A stretch of DNA of 13,313 nucleotides from Klebsiella pneumoniae (GTDB lineage Bacteria; Pseudomonadota; Gammaproteobacteria; Ga0077536): contig CAMCBY010000051.1 in assembly GCA_945873015.1 (NCBI GenBank), positions 1 to 13,313 on the forward strand, given 5' to 3'. A program made the translations under genes and the position numbers. The notes beneath the pieces were generated by a model, which ran no database searches, was not told the DNA's origin, and saw only the letters and a program-made list of their open reading frames with translations. Every line of letters starts with the position of its first letter. Within the stretch, counting starts at the first letter, position 1. Positions 6,095 to 12,308 of this stretch are shown here, in pieces.

Positions 6095-7717
6095 ATGACC
6101 GACGTACGCATCGATAACGCCGCCAGCATGCGACCCATCGGTAAACGTTGGTTCGCGGCCGGCGACATCAATGGTTTTTTCGGCCTCATGGTCGACAATC
6201 TCGCGGTGATGGGATTTCTTGCCGCGGTGCTGGTCGGCGTCTACAAGATGCCCGCCGAGGTGGTGTTCGGTCGCATGTTTCCCGGCACCGCGCTTGGCGT
6301 GCTGGTGGGCGATCTGCTCTACACCTGGCTGGCGTTGCGCCTCGCGCGCCGCAGCGGCCGCGACACCGTCACCGCCATGCCTCTCGGTATCGATACTCCA
6401 ACCACTATCGGGTTGGCTTTTCTGGTGTTGGGGCCCGCTTTTGTTGCTTTCAAACAGCAAGGTCTCGATGAACACGCGGCCGCCATCGCCACCTGGCAGC
6501 TCGGCATGGCCGGCATGGTGGTGATGGGAGTCTTCAAGTTTGTATTGTCATTCCTGGGCGCCACTATCGGACGGTTGGTACCACGCGCCGGTTTGCTCGG
6601 CGCGATCGCGGCCATTGCCTTGATGCTGATCGGCTTTCTGCCGATGCTTGAAGTGCTGAGCGCACCGATAGTCGGTATGGCCACCCTCGGCATGATTCTG
6701 TATGCGGTGGTCGCCCGCGGCCGACTGCCCGGCAATCTGCCGGGTGTGTTTGCCGCCTTTGTACTCGGCACCGCGCTCTATTACACGCTCGGCCCGCTTG
6801 GTCTCATCGGGCCGGGCTTTCATGCGCCGGGTCCACTGACCTGGCGTTTTGCCCTGCCGTGGCCGAGCCTCGGCTTCATTGCTGGCATGGCCGACATCAC
6901 CCCGTATCTGCCGCTCTATGTGCCGTTTGGCCTGTTGATGGTGATAGGTGGCATCAACAACGCCGAGAGTGCGCGTGCCGCCGGTGATGATTTCAGCACC
7001 CGCGACATCCTCTTGGTGGAAGCGGCGTCAACGCTGATTGCGGGCGTGTGTGGTGGGGTCGCGCAGACCACACCCTACATCGGCCATCCGGCCTACAAAA
7101 AAATGGGTGCGCGTGCCGGCTACACCCTGCTGACCGGTGTCTTCATCGGGCTGGGCGGCGTGTTGGGTTATCTCTCAGCGCTGGTTGAATTGCTGCCACT
7201 GGCGGTGCTTGCGCCGATACTGGTGTTCGTCGCGATTGAAATGACCACCCAGGCTTTTGAGGCCAGTCCTGCCCGCCATGCGACTGCAGTGGCTTTCAGT
7301 TTCTTTCCGGCCATCGCGCGGCTGCTCGCGATAAAACTCGGCGATCCGAACTATGTCTCGCCCACACGTTTTAACGAATTGATGAACGACAGCAGCCACG
7401 GTCTGCCGGAACTGGCACTCATCGTCACACTCGGCAATGGTTTCATCATCACCTCCATGCTGTGGGGCGGTTTTCTCGCTGCACTGATCGACAAGCGCCA
7501 CGGCGCCGCCATCGCAACCCTGCTGACTGCCGCGGGTTTGACGCTGTTCGGCATCATTCATTCTGTCGAGGCGGGCGGTGGCATGTATCTGCCCTGGCAC
7601 TTGAGCGGTATGGCGCAAACTCTGGTCTGGCAGTTCGCGGCCGCGTATGCGGTGCTGGCCGTGATCATCGCGCTGCTGGCGTTACAAAATCCTGCAACCG
7701 AGGCAGGCAGCGCGTGA
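6095..7717 (+). CDS. NCS2/AzgA-like nucleobase permease
   Basis: A 540-residue polytopic inner-membrane protein with about 12-14 hydrophobic segments spread over its whole length. It resembles the xanthine/uracil/vitamin C permease superfamily: GDINGFFGLMVDNLAVMGF in the first membrane segment (23-41), PGTALGVLVGDLLYTW (63-78), TAMPLGIDTPTTIGLAFL (93-110), and the signature-like stretch GGVAQTTPYIGHPAYKKMG (320-338), which parallels the TSYIESAAG region of AzgA purine transporters. It probably imports a purine, pyrimidine or similar heterocycle by proton symport; the true substrate is unknown and the family is divergent from characterised members. The start at 6095 has only a weak ribosome binding site; ATG 6128 is an alternative but would cut the N-terminal tail. 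The DUF3574 gene follows after 34 bp. Confidence 0.85.
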   Translation: MTDVRIDNAASMRPIGKRWFAAGDINGFFGLMVDNLAVMGFLAAVLVGVYKMPAEVVFGRMFPGTALGVLVGDLLYTWLALRLARRSGRDTVTAMPLGIDTPTTIGLAFLVLGPAFVAFKQQGLDEHAAAIATWQLGMAGMVVMGVFKFVLSFLGATIGRLVPRAGLLGAIAAIALMLIGFLPMLEVLSAPIVGMATLGMILYAVVARGRLPGNLPGVFAAFVLGTALYYTLGPLGLIGPGFHAPGPLTWRFALPWPSLGFIAGMADITPYLPLYVPFGLLMVIGGINNAESARAAGDDFSTRDILLVEAASTLIAGVCGGVAQTTPYIGHPAYKKMGARAGYTLLTGVFIGLGGVLGYLSALVELLPLAVLAPILVFVAIEMTTQAFEASPARHATAVAFSFFPAIARLLAIKLGDPNYVSPTRFNELMNDSSHGLPELALIVTLGNGFIITSMLWGGFLAALIDKRHGAAIATLLTAAGLTLFGIIHSVEAGGGMYLPWHLSGMAQTLVWQFAAAYAVLAVIIALLALQNPATEAGSA

Positions 7718-7751
7718 CACCCTCCATGCCTATTGTGGTGCGAGTAACGGC

Positions 7752-8171
7752 TTGAGTACCGCCCCCGGCAAGCTTGTGACCTGCCTGGTGTTGGCGTGGC
7801 TGCTGGCGCGGTATACGAATGCCGCTGCTATGGAATGTGTCAGCCCGGCGATAGCAATGGCGCGCGTTGAATTGTTGTTTGGTGCCGCACTGAGTGATGG
7901 TGGCCAAGTCAGCGACCAGCAGTGGCATGAATTCGTGGCTGAACAGGTAACGCCGCGTTTCCCCGAGGGGCTCACGGAATTTTCGGGTCACGGACAATGG
8001 CGACAAGCCGATGGCCGCATCACGCGTGAAGTCTCGCGGCTGCTGCTGATCTGGTACACGCCGACAGCCGCCCACCAAGCTGACATCGAAACAATCCGCG
8101 CCGCCTACAAGCGCCGTTTCAAACAACTCTCAGTCATGCGCATCGATGGCAGCGACTGTGTGTCGTTCTAG
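7752..8171 (+). CDS. Secreted DUF3574-family protein
   Basis: A 139-residue protein. The TTG start at 7752 gives a plausible Sec signal peptide (KLVTCLVLAWLL, then ARYTNAAA, cleavage near residues 24-26). The mature part fits the DUF3574 pattern: a Cys at 29, VELLFGAALSDGG (39-51), VSDQQWHEFVAEQVTPRFPEGLT (53-75), GQWRQADGRITREVSRLLLIW (81-101) and the C-terminal IRAAYKRRFKQLSVMRID. The domain looks like a small ferredoxin-like (dimeric alpha-beta barrel) fold, but its function is unknown. The only other start, ATG at 7830, would remove the signal peptide. A weak GAG lies 7 nt before the TTG. The gene follows the permease by 34 bp, probably in one transcript, and its 3' end overlaps the convergent monooxygenase gene by 42 bp. 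Confidence 0.8.
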   Translation: MSTAPGKLVTCLVLAWLLARYTNAAAMECVSPAIAMARVELLFGAALSDGGQVSDQQWHEFVAEQVTPRFPEGLTEFSGHGQWRQADGRITREVSRLLLIWYTPTAAHQADIETIRAAYKRRFKQLSVMRIDGSDCVSF

Positions 8172-9533
8172 AAGCTGGCGATAGGCCGCGCCAGGATGAG
8201 GCGCGGCCAGTTTGGGTTCACGTCCAAACAGCTTTTCGCGCAGCGTGCCGTGCCGGTAATCGAGTTTGTATACACCCCGGCGCTGCAACTCCGGCACCAC
8301 CAGTTCAACAAAATCACTGAAAGTTTCGTGGGCCACCACATAGGTCAGATTGAAGCCGTCAATGCCGGTCGCGTCGACCCACTCCTGCATGGTGTCGGCG
8401 ACCAATTGTGGTGTGCCGACCGCCAACGGGCCGCGGCCGCCAATGCCAACCCAGTTCGCCACTTCGCGCACGGTCCATGCGCGGTTCGGATCGGCGCGGG
8501 TGAAGGACTCGAGCGCTGAGCGATTGGCTTCTTTCTCGACGTATTGCACGACATCATCGAGTCCATAGGCGCCGAGGTCGACGCCGGTCCAGCCCGACAT
8601 CAAGGCCAGTGCGCCATCGGTGCTGACGTACTCGCGATATTCAGCGTACTTCTGCTCGGCCTCGCTCTGGGTAGGCGCAGTGACGGCGGTGAACATGAGA
8701 AAGATCAGGATGTCGGCCGGGTCGCGTCCGGCGCTGACCGCTGCCCCACGAATGTCATCGACATAACTCTTGATAATTGCCTTTGAAGGGCCGCTCACGA
8801 ATACGCATTCGGCATGTTTGCCGGCGAACGCCTTGCCGCGGGTCGAAGCGCCGGCCTGATACAACACCGGCGTGCGCTGCGGTGACGGTTCGCACAGATG
8901 AATGCCCGGCACCGAATAATGCCGGCCGCGGTGGCCAATGCCATGCACCTTTTGCGGATCGGTGAAGAGGCGTTGTTGTTTATCACGCACGACGGCGTCG
9001 TCTTGCCAACTGCCTTCCCACAGTTTGTAGCAGACCTCGAGATATTCCTCGGCTATTTCGTAACGGTCGTCATGGGCTATCTGCTGGTCGAGTCCGATAT
9101 TGCGCGCGGCGCTGTCGAGATACGAGGTCACGATGTTCCAGCCGATGCGCCCGGCGGTCAGATGATCGAGCGTCGACATGCGGCGTGCGAACGGATAGGG
9201 GTGCTCATAGGTCAGCGCGCAGGTCACGCCGAAGCCCAGATGTTCGGTCGCCTGGGCCAGCAGCGGCACCAGCAGCAAGGGGTCGTTGACCGGCACCTGC
9301 ACGGCCTGCCGCAGCGCCGCTTCATGACTGCCCTGATAGACGTCGTAGACACCGAGTACATCTGCCAGAAACAGGCCATCGAACTTGCCGCGCTCGAGTA
9401 TGCGCGCCAGCGACACCCAATACTCGGCATCCTTGTAGCGCCACGATTCATCGCGCGGGTGGGCCCACAGACCCGGCGCCTGATGACCGACACAGTTCAT
9501 GGAAAATGCGTTGAGGCGGATGTGTTTGTTCAT
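8130..9533 (-). CDS. NtaA/SnaA/DszA-family FMN-dependent monooxygenase
   Basis: A 467-residue luciferase-like flavin monooxygenase (group C), full length for the family. The N-terminus is typical (NKHIRLNAFSMNCVGHQAPGLW). The signature YEHPYPFARRMSTLDHLTAGR, then GWNIVTSYLDSAARNIG (109-147), is characteristic of nitrilotriacetate monooxygenase A, DszA and SnaA. LWEGSWQDDAV (171-181), KVHGIGHRGRHYSVPG and PVLYQAGASTRGKAFAGKHAE follow. It should use FMNH2 from a separate reductase plus O2 to oxidise or cleave a C-N or C-S bond; no flavin reductase is seen in this window. It has no Shine-Dalgarno: the six bases before the ATG are CCTGCG, preceded by CATACT, so it may be leaderless. It is divergent from the cyclase gene (141 bp), and its last codons overlap the end of the DUF3574 gene. 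Confidence 0.92.
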   Translation of the reverse strand: MNKHIRLNAFSMNCVGHQAPGLWAHPRDESWRYKDAEYWVSLARILERGKFDGLFLADVLGVYDVYQGSHEAALRQAVQVPVNDPLLLVPLLAQATEHLGFGVTCALTYEHPYPFARRMSTLDHLTAGRIGWNIVTSYLDSAARNIGLDQQIAHDDRYEIAEEYLEVCYKLWEGSWQDDAVVRDKQQRLFTDPQKVHGIGHRGRHYSVPGIHLCEPSPQRTPVLYQAGASTRGKAFAGKHAECVFVSGPSKAIIKSYVDDIRGAAVSAGRDPADILIFLMFTAVTAPTQSEAEQKYAEYREYVSTDGALALMSGWTGVDLGAYGLDDVVQYVEKEANRSALESFTRADPNRAWTVREVANWVGIGGRGPLAVGTPQLVADTMQEWVDATGIDGFNLTYVVAHETFSDFVELVVPELQRRGVYKLDYRHGTLREKLFGREPKLAAPHPGAAYRQLLERHTVAAIDAHD

Positions 9534-9539
9534 CGCAGG

Positions 9540-9545
9540 AGTATG
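9540..9545 (-). promoter_or_regulatory. Candidate -10 box giving a leaderless monooxygenase transcript
   Basis: On the minus strand this reads CATACT (4 of 6 to TATAAT) and ends 6 nt before the ATG at 9533, the same spacing as at the NUDIX gene. With a 17-nt spacer the -35 region falls at 9563-9568, inside one arm of the inverted repeat at 9559-9584. Confidence 0.3.
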
Positions 9546-9558
9546 CCATTACACCCAT

Positions 9559-9584
9559 GCAGGTCCGAATTTAATCGGACATGC
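9559..9584. promoter_or_regulatory. Operator-like inverted repeat between divergent monooxygenase and cyclase genes
   Basis: GTCCGA (9563-9568) and TCGGAC (9575-9580) are perfect inverted arms around ATTTAA. After one mismatched pair, three more bases pair (GCA 9559-9561, TGC 9582-9584), so 9 of 10 positions per half-site match. This is a typical shape for a dimeric repressor or activator site (TetR-, MarR- or GntR-like). It sits in the 141-bp divergent spacer, overlapping the expected -35 region of the monooxygenase. No regulator gene is visible in the window. Confidence 0.55.
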
Positions 9585-9674
9585 GAGGCCGCGTGGCGGC
9601 GCACACTCACGCCATTCCCGATTTCAATGGGACAATAGCCGCAAGTCATCCATCCACCCCACCACGGAGCATTC

Positions 9675-10661
9675 ATGGCCACCAGCAAGAAAGTCGCAAA
9701 AAAAACCACCGCCAAACCCGCGGCCGCCAAACGCAAAACCAAATCGACCTTCGCGGGTCCGGTCGATCTCGGCCCCGACCATTGGGTCTGGGGCGAGGGC
9801 GATGAGATCGGTGCCGGCAATCTCATGACGCCAGACAGCATTCTGGCGGCACTCGAGCAGGTGAAGAAAGGCGAAATCATCGATTTGTCCCACGATGTCG
9901 CGATGGGCAACCCGAGCATTCCGCCGATACAACTGCCCTATGTCATGACTTTGTCCAGCACCTCGGGCAATAGCGAGCGCATGATTCGCAACGGCTTTGG
10001 CGCTGAGAACGGCATCGGTTTCTATCTCGAACGTATCGAGATGACGACCCATGTCAGCACCCACATCGATGCGCTCGGTCACGCCACCATTCACGCCGAA
10101 CTCTATGGTGGTATCCCAGCGCCTGTCGGGGCCGATGATTTCGGGCTGTGCCACGCCGGCATCGAAAAAGCGCCGCCCTTCATCGCGCGTGGAGTGATCA
10201 TCGATGTCGCCGGCTACAAGAAAGTGAAATTTCTCAAGCCCGGCTACGCCATCACGCCGGCCGATCTCGAAGGTGCACTCAAGCGTCAGAAGGTCAGCAT
10301 CGCGAAGGGCACGATAGTCATCATTCACACTGGCTGGGGCCACAAGTTCTGGAGCGATCCGGTGACCTATGCGCACGGTTATCCGGGTATTGGTCTAGCC
10401 GCCTCAAAATGGTTGGCGGCCCACGAAGTGGTGGCGGTCGGTGCCGACAACATGGCGCTGGAAGTCTTCCCCTGTGAAGACCCCAAAGTTATCTTCCCGG
10501 TGCACCAGCATCTGATCACCCGGCAGGGCATCTACATCATCGAGAACGTCAAGACCGATGAAATCGTAGAACGCCAACTGTGGGAATCGACCATCGTCAT
10601 TCTGCCGACCAAGTTCCGCGGCGCGACTGGTTCGCCGGTGCGCATTATCGCGCTGCTGTAA
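9675..10661 (+). CDS. Cyclase-family metal hydrolase (kynurenine formamidase-like) with Lys-rich tail
   Basis: A 328-residue protein of the PF04199-type cyclase family, Mn/Zn-dependent hydrolases that open amides, lactones or formamides. The metal-binding signature is HVSTHIDALGH (126-136), matching HxxTHxDxxxH. The C-terminal HQHLITRQGIYIIENV (277-292) matches the HxxLLxxGxxIxEN end motif. DHWVWGEGDEIGAGNLMTP (35-53) is the usual family start, and IIDLSHDVAMGNP (68-80) follows. Ahead of it lies a 25-residue Lys/Ala-rich tail (ATSKKVAKKTTAKPAAAKRK) not normally part of the enzyme. GGAG 5-6 nt before ATG 9675 supports the tail being translated. The likely role is hydrolysis of a cyclic or linear amide made by the divergent monooxygenase; this is an inference from the shared spacer. 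Confidence 0.88.
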   Translation: MATSKKVAKKTTAKPAAAKRKTKSTFAGPVDLGPDHWVWGEGDEIGAGNLMTPDSILAALEQVKKGEIIDLSHDVAMGNPSIPPIQLPYVMTLSSTSGNSERMIRNGFGAENGIGFYLERIEMTTHVSTHIDALGHATIHAELYGGIPAPVGADDFGLCHAGIEKAPPFIARGVIIDVAGYKKVKFLKPGYAITPADLEGALKRQKVSIAKGTIVIIHTGWGHKFWSDPVTYAHGYPGIGLAASKWLAAHEVVAVGADNMALEVFPCEDPKVIFPVHQHLITRQGIYIIENVKTDEIVERQLWESTIVILPTKFRGATGSPVRIIALL

Positions 10662-10673
10662 ACGGCATCGAGG

Positions 10674-10704
10674 CGGGCGGTATTCGCACCATGAATTCCG
10701 CCCG
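10674..10704 (+). terminator. Strong hairpin after the cyclase gene
   Basis: The stem pairs CGGGCGG (10674-10680) with CCGCCCG (10698-10704). One T-T mismatch follows, then ATTC (10682-10685) pairs with GAAT (10693-10696) around a 7-nt loop. It begins 12 nt after the cyclase stop. The following bases (ATAGTT) are not a U-tract, so it may be a weak terminator or an mRNA 3'-end stabiliser. Confidence 0.5.
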
Positions 10705-10764
10705 ATAGTTGGGCAACGGTCGTCACCCGGGCTGCGGCGGTTTCCCCCGCGCCGCCAGCCGCCA

Positions 10765-10770
10765 TAGAAT
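10765..10770 (+). promoter_or_regulatory. Candidate -10 box for the hydratase-like gene
   Basis: TAGAAT (5 of 6 to TATAAT) lies 38 nt before the GTG start. A TSS near 10777 would give a short leader containing AAGAGA. The -35 region (around 10742) is poor. Confidence 0.35.
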
Positions 10771-10808
10771 CCTGCTCTCAATCGTTTAACTACCAAGAGA
10801 CTGACGCC

Positions 10809-11966
10809 GTGTCCTCACCAGCGAGTGTGTTGTTTGAAGATATACCGACCGCCGGCGGCCAGCGCATTGGCGTGGCGCGACTGAATGCCGAGAAGTCGCT
10901 CAATTCCCTGACCCTCGACATGATTGACCTGTTGTCCGAGCGCCTGCCGGCGTGGGCCGTTGATCCGAATATCGTGCTGGTGATGTTGGAAGGCGCTGGC
11001 GAGCGAGCATTCTGTGCCGGTGCTGATCTGCTGCGTCTGCATGGTGCCTGCGTCGCTCATCACGCCTCGGCCGAACACAATGACATTCGCGCCAATCGGT
11101 ATGCGCTCGATTTTTTTTCGCGCGAGTATCGTCTCGACTATCTCATCCACACTTACCCGAAACCGGTACTGTGCTGGGGGCATGGCGTGGTGATGGGCGG
11201 CGGTATGGGTCTTATGGTCGGCGCGAGTCATCGTGTCGTGACCGAGCAAGTGCGCATCGCCATGCCCGAGATCAATATCGGGCTGTACGCCGATGTGGCC
11301 GGCAGTTGGTTCCTGGCCCGCGCACCGGGACAGACCGGCCTGTTCCTGGCACTGACCGCGGCACAACTCGGCGCGAGTGACGCGATGTTTGCCGGCCTCG
11401 CCGATTATCAGATCAACCACGCGCGCAAAGCAGTGGTGATGGAGACTCTGGTCGGCCATGCCTGGCACACAGAGGACCTGCACAATCGCCGCGAGCTGTC
11501 GCGCCTCCTGCAATCATTCAGCGAACCGCAGGGAGCGCCCGGCCCGTTACGTGAAAACCTCGACCTGATCAACGCGCTGTGTCGCGACGACGAGCCGCGC
11601 GACATCGTGCACAAAATCACCACGCTTGAAACCGACAACGAATGGCTGAAGCGCGCCGGCGCCACGCTGAGTGCCGGTTCGCCGACTACCGCGGTGTTGT
11701 CTGTGGCCTTGCAACGGCGTTTAAAACTCGCCTCACTGGCCGAGGTGTTCCGCGCCGAACTGGTTGCTTCACTGGCCTGTGCCGCACGTCCCGATCTGGC
11801 CGAAGGCATTCGCGCCCTGCTTATCGACAAAGACAAGCAACCGAAGTGGCAGCCGACCACGGTGGCGGATGTCAGCGCGGAGTGGATAGAGGCCTATTTC
11901 AGCAGTCCGTGGTCGGCGGCGGAGCATCCGCTGGCAGACCTCGGCGTGACGGGAAACGATAAGTAG
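10809..11966 (+). CDS. Enoyl-CoA hydratase/isomerase family, 3-hydroxyisobutyryl-CoA hydrolase-like
   Basis: A 385-residue crotonase-fold protein. It is longer than simple enoyl-CoA hydratases (about 260) and close to the HIBCH subgroup. Oxyanion-hole segments are RAFCAGADLLRL (66-77) and GHGVVMGGGMGL (124-135). The catalytic pair expected in HIBCH-type enzymes is kept: Glu154 in AMPEINIG and Asp162 in YADVAGSWFL, eight residues apart. The C-terminal part (VLSVALQRRLKLASLAEVFRAELVAS, then PDLAEGIRALLIDKDKQPKW) is also typical. It should hydrolyse or hydrate a short branched or beta-hydroxyacyl-CoA. The start is GTG 10809, after a modest AAGAGA; no upstream ATG is in frame. It stands 147 bp after the cyclase, behind a hairpin and its own likely promoter, so it may be transcribed separately. 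It fits the CoA context of the acyl-CoA dehydrogenase at 4124. Confidence 0.88.
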   Translation: MSSPASVLFEDIPTAGGQRIGVARLNAEKSLNSLTLDMIDLLSERLPAWAVDPNIVLVMLEGAGERAFCAGADLLRLHGACVAHHASAEHNDIRANRYALDFFSREYRLDYLIHTYPKPVLCWGHGVVMGGGMGLMVGASHRVVTEQVRIAMPEINIGLYADVAGSWFLARAPGQTGLFLALTAAQLGASDAMFAGLADYQINHARKAVVMETLVGHAWHTEDLHNRRELSRLLQSFSEPQGAPGPLRENLDLINALCRDDEPRDIVHKITTLETDNEWLKRAGATLSAGSPTTAVLSVALQRRLKLASLAEVFRAELVASLACAARPDLAEGIRALLIDKDKQPKWQPTTVADVSAEWIEAYFSSPWSAAEHPLADLGVTGNDK

Positions 11967-12308
11967 TTCACGCTCTGAGCGGGACGCTGGCCGTCCCGGC
12001 GGCGCGCAATTCGGAACACAAGTCACGTCCAAGTCTTTCTCCGTTCGTGTTTTTTTGTCGAGGCGGGCGGCCCCGCAGAGGGCCGACGCTGCGCCTGCTA
12101 CAAAAAAATTTACATTTCCTCTGGCGCCAAGAGCGGCAAATGCAGCAGGCGGCTTCTATGCTTCTTTAGCTACAACCAAGGACGCCGGCGCCGCCGGCTC
12201 CGCGCAACAGGCATGCAGTCGGGCGCGAATGGTGGGCAATGCCGACAGTCAGGTGTCGCGCTACCCGTTTGATGCGGCCCACACAATCGAATGACAGGGA
12301 GAATTTCG
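11967..12308. other. 342-bp intergenic region with hairpins and homopolymer tracts
   Basis: No gene is supported here. Contents: a 7-bp stem CGGGACG / CGTCCCG (11980-11998) just after the hydratase stop; a T7 tract at 12050-12056; a small GCGGG/CCCGC hairpin (12063-12076); an A7 tract near 12102-12108; a GCCGGC-GCC-GCCGGC palindromic stem (12184-12198); and GGGAGA before the ATG of the next gene. It probably combines the 3' end of the hydratase transcript with the promoter and leader of the secreted protein. I do not recognise a riboswitch or a tRNA. Confidence 0.5.
11980..11998 (+). terminator. Hairpin after the hydratase-like gene
   Basis: CGGGACG (11980-11986), loop CTGGC, CGTCCCG (11992-11998): a perfect 7-bp stem starting 13 nt after the stop codon. 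No U-tract follows directly, so it is a candidate terminator only. Confidence 0.45.

Noticed and set aside
8130..9533. Monooxygenase as a true RutA
   Set aside because: The HPYPFARRMSTLDHL and GWNIVTSYLDSAARN signatures belong to the NtaA/SnaA/DszA branch. The Rut comparison is only by role.
8898..9638. A 246-codon open frame on the plus strand
   Set aside because: Antisense to the NtaA-type monooxygenase, with no recognisable motif and no ribosome binding site; a shadow frame.
5374..11966. One single catabolic operon
   Set aside because: The monooxygenase is on the opposite strand, spacers of 130-150 bp with hairpins or dyads split the plus-strand genes, and the hydratase has its own likely promoter.
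11967..12308. Riboswitch (for example cyclic-di-GMP type) in the leader of the secreted protein
   Set aside because: A few GGCAAA-like and GC stem elements are present, but the conserved core of known riboswitch classes could not be matched.
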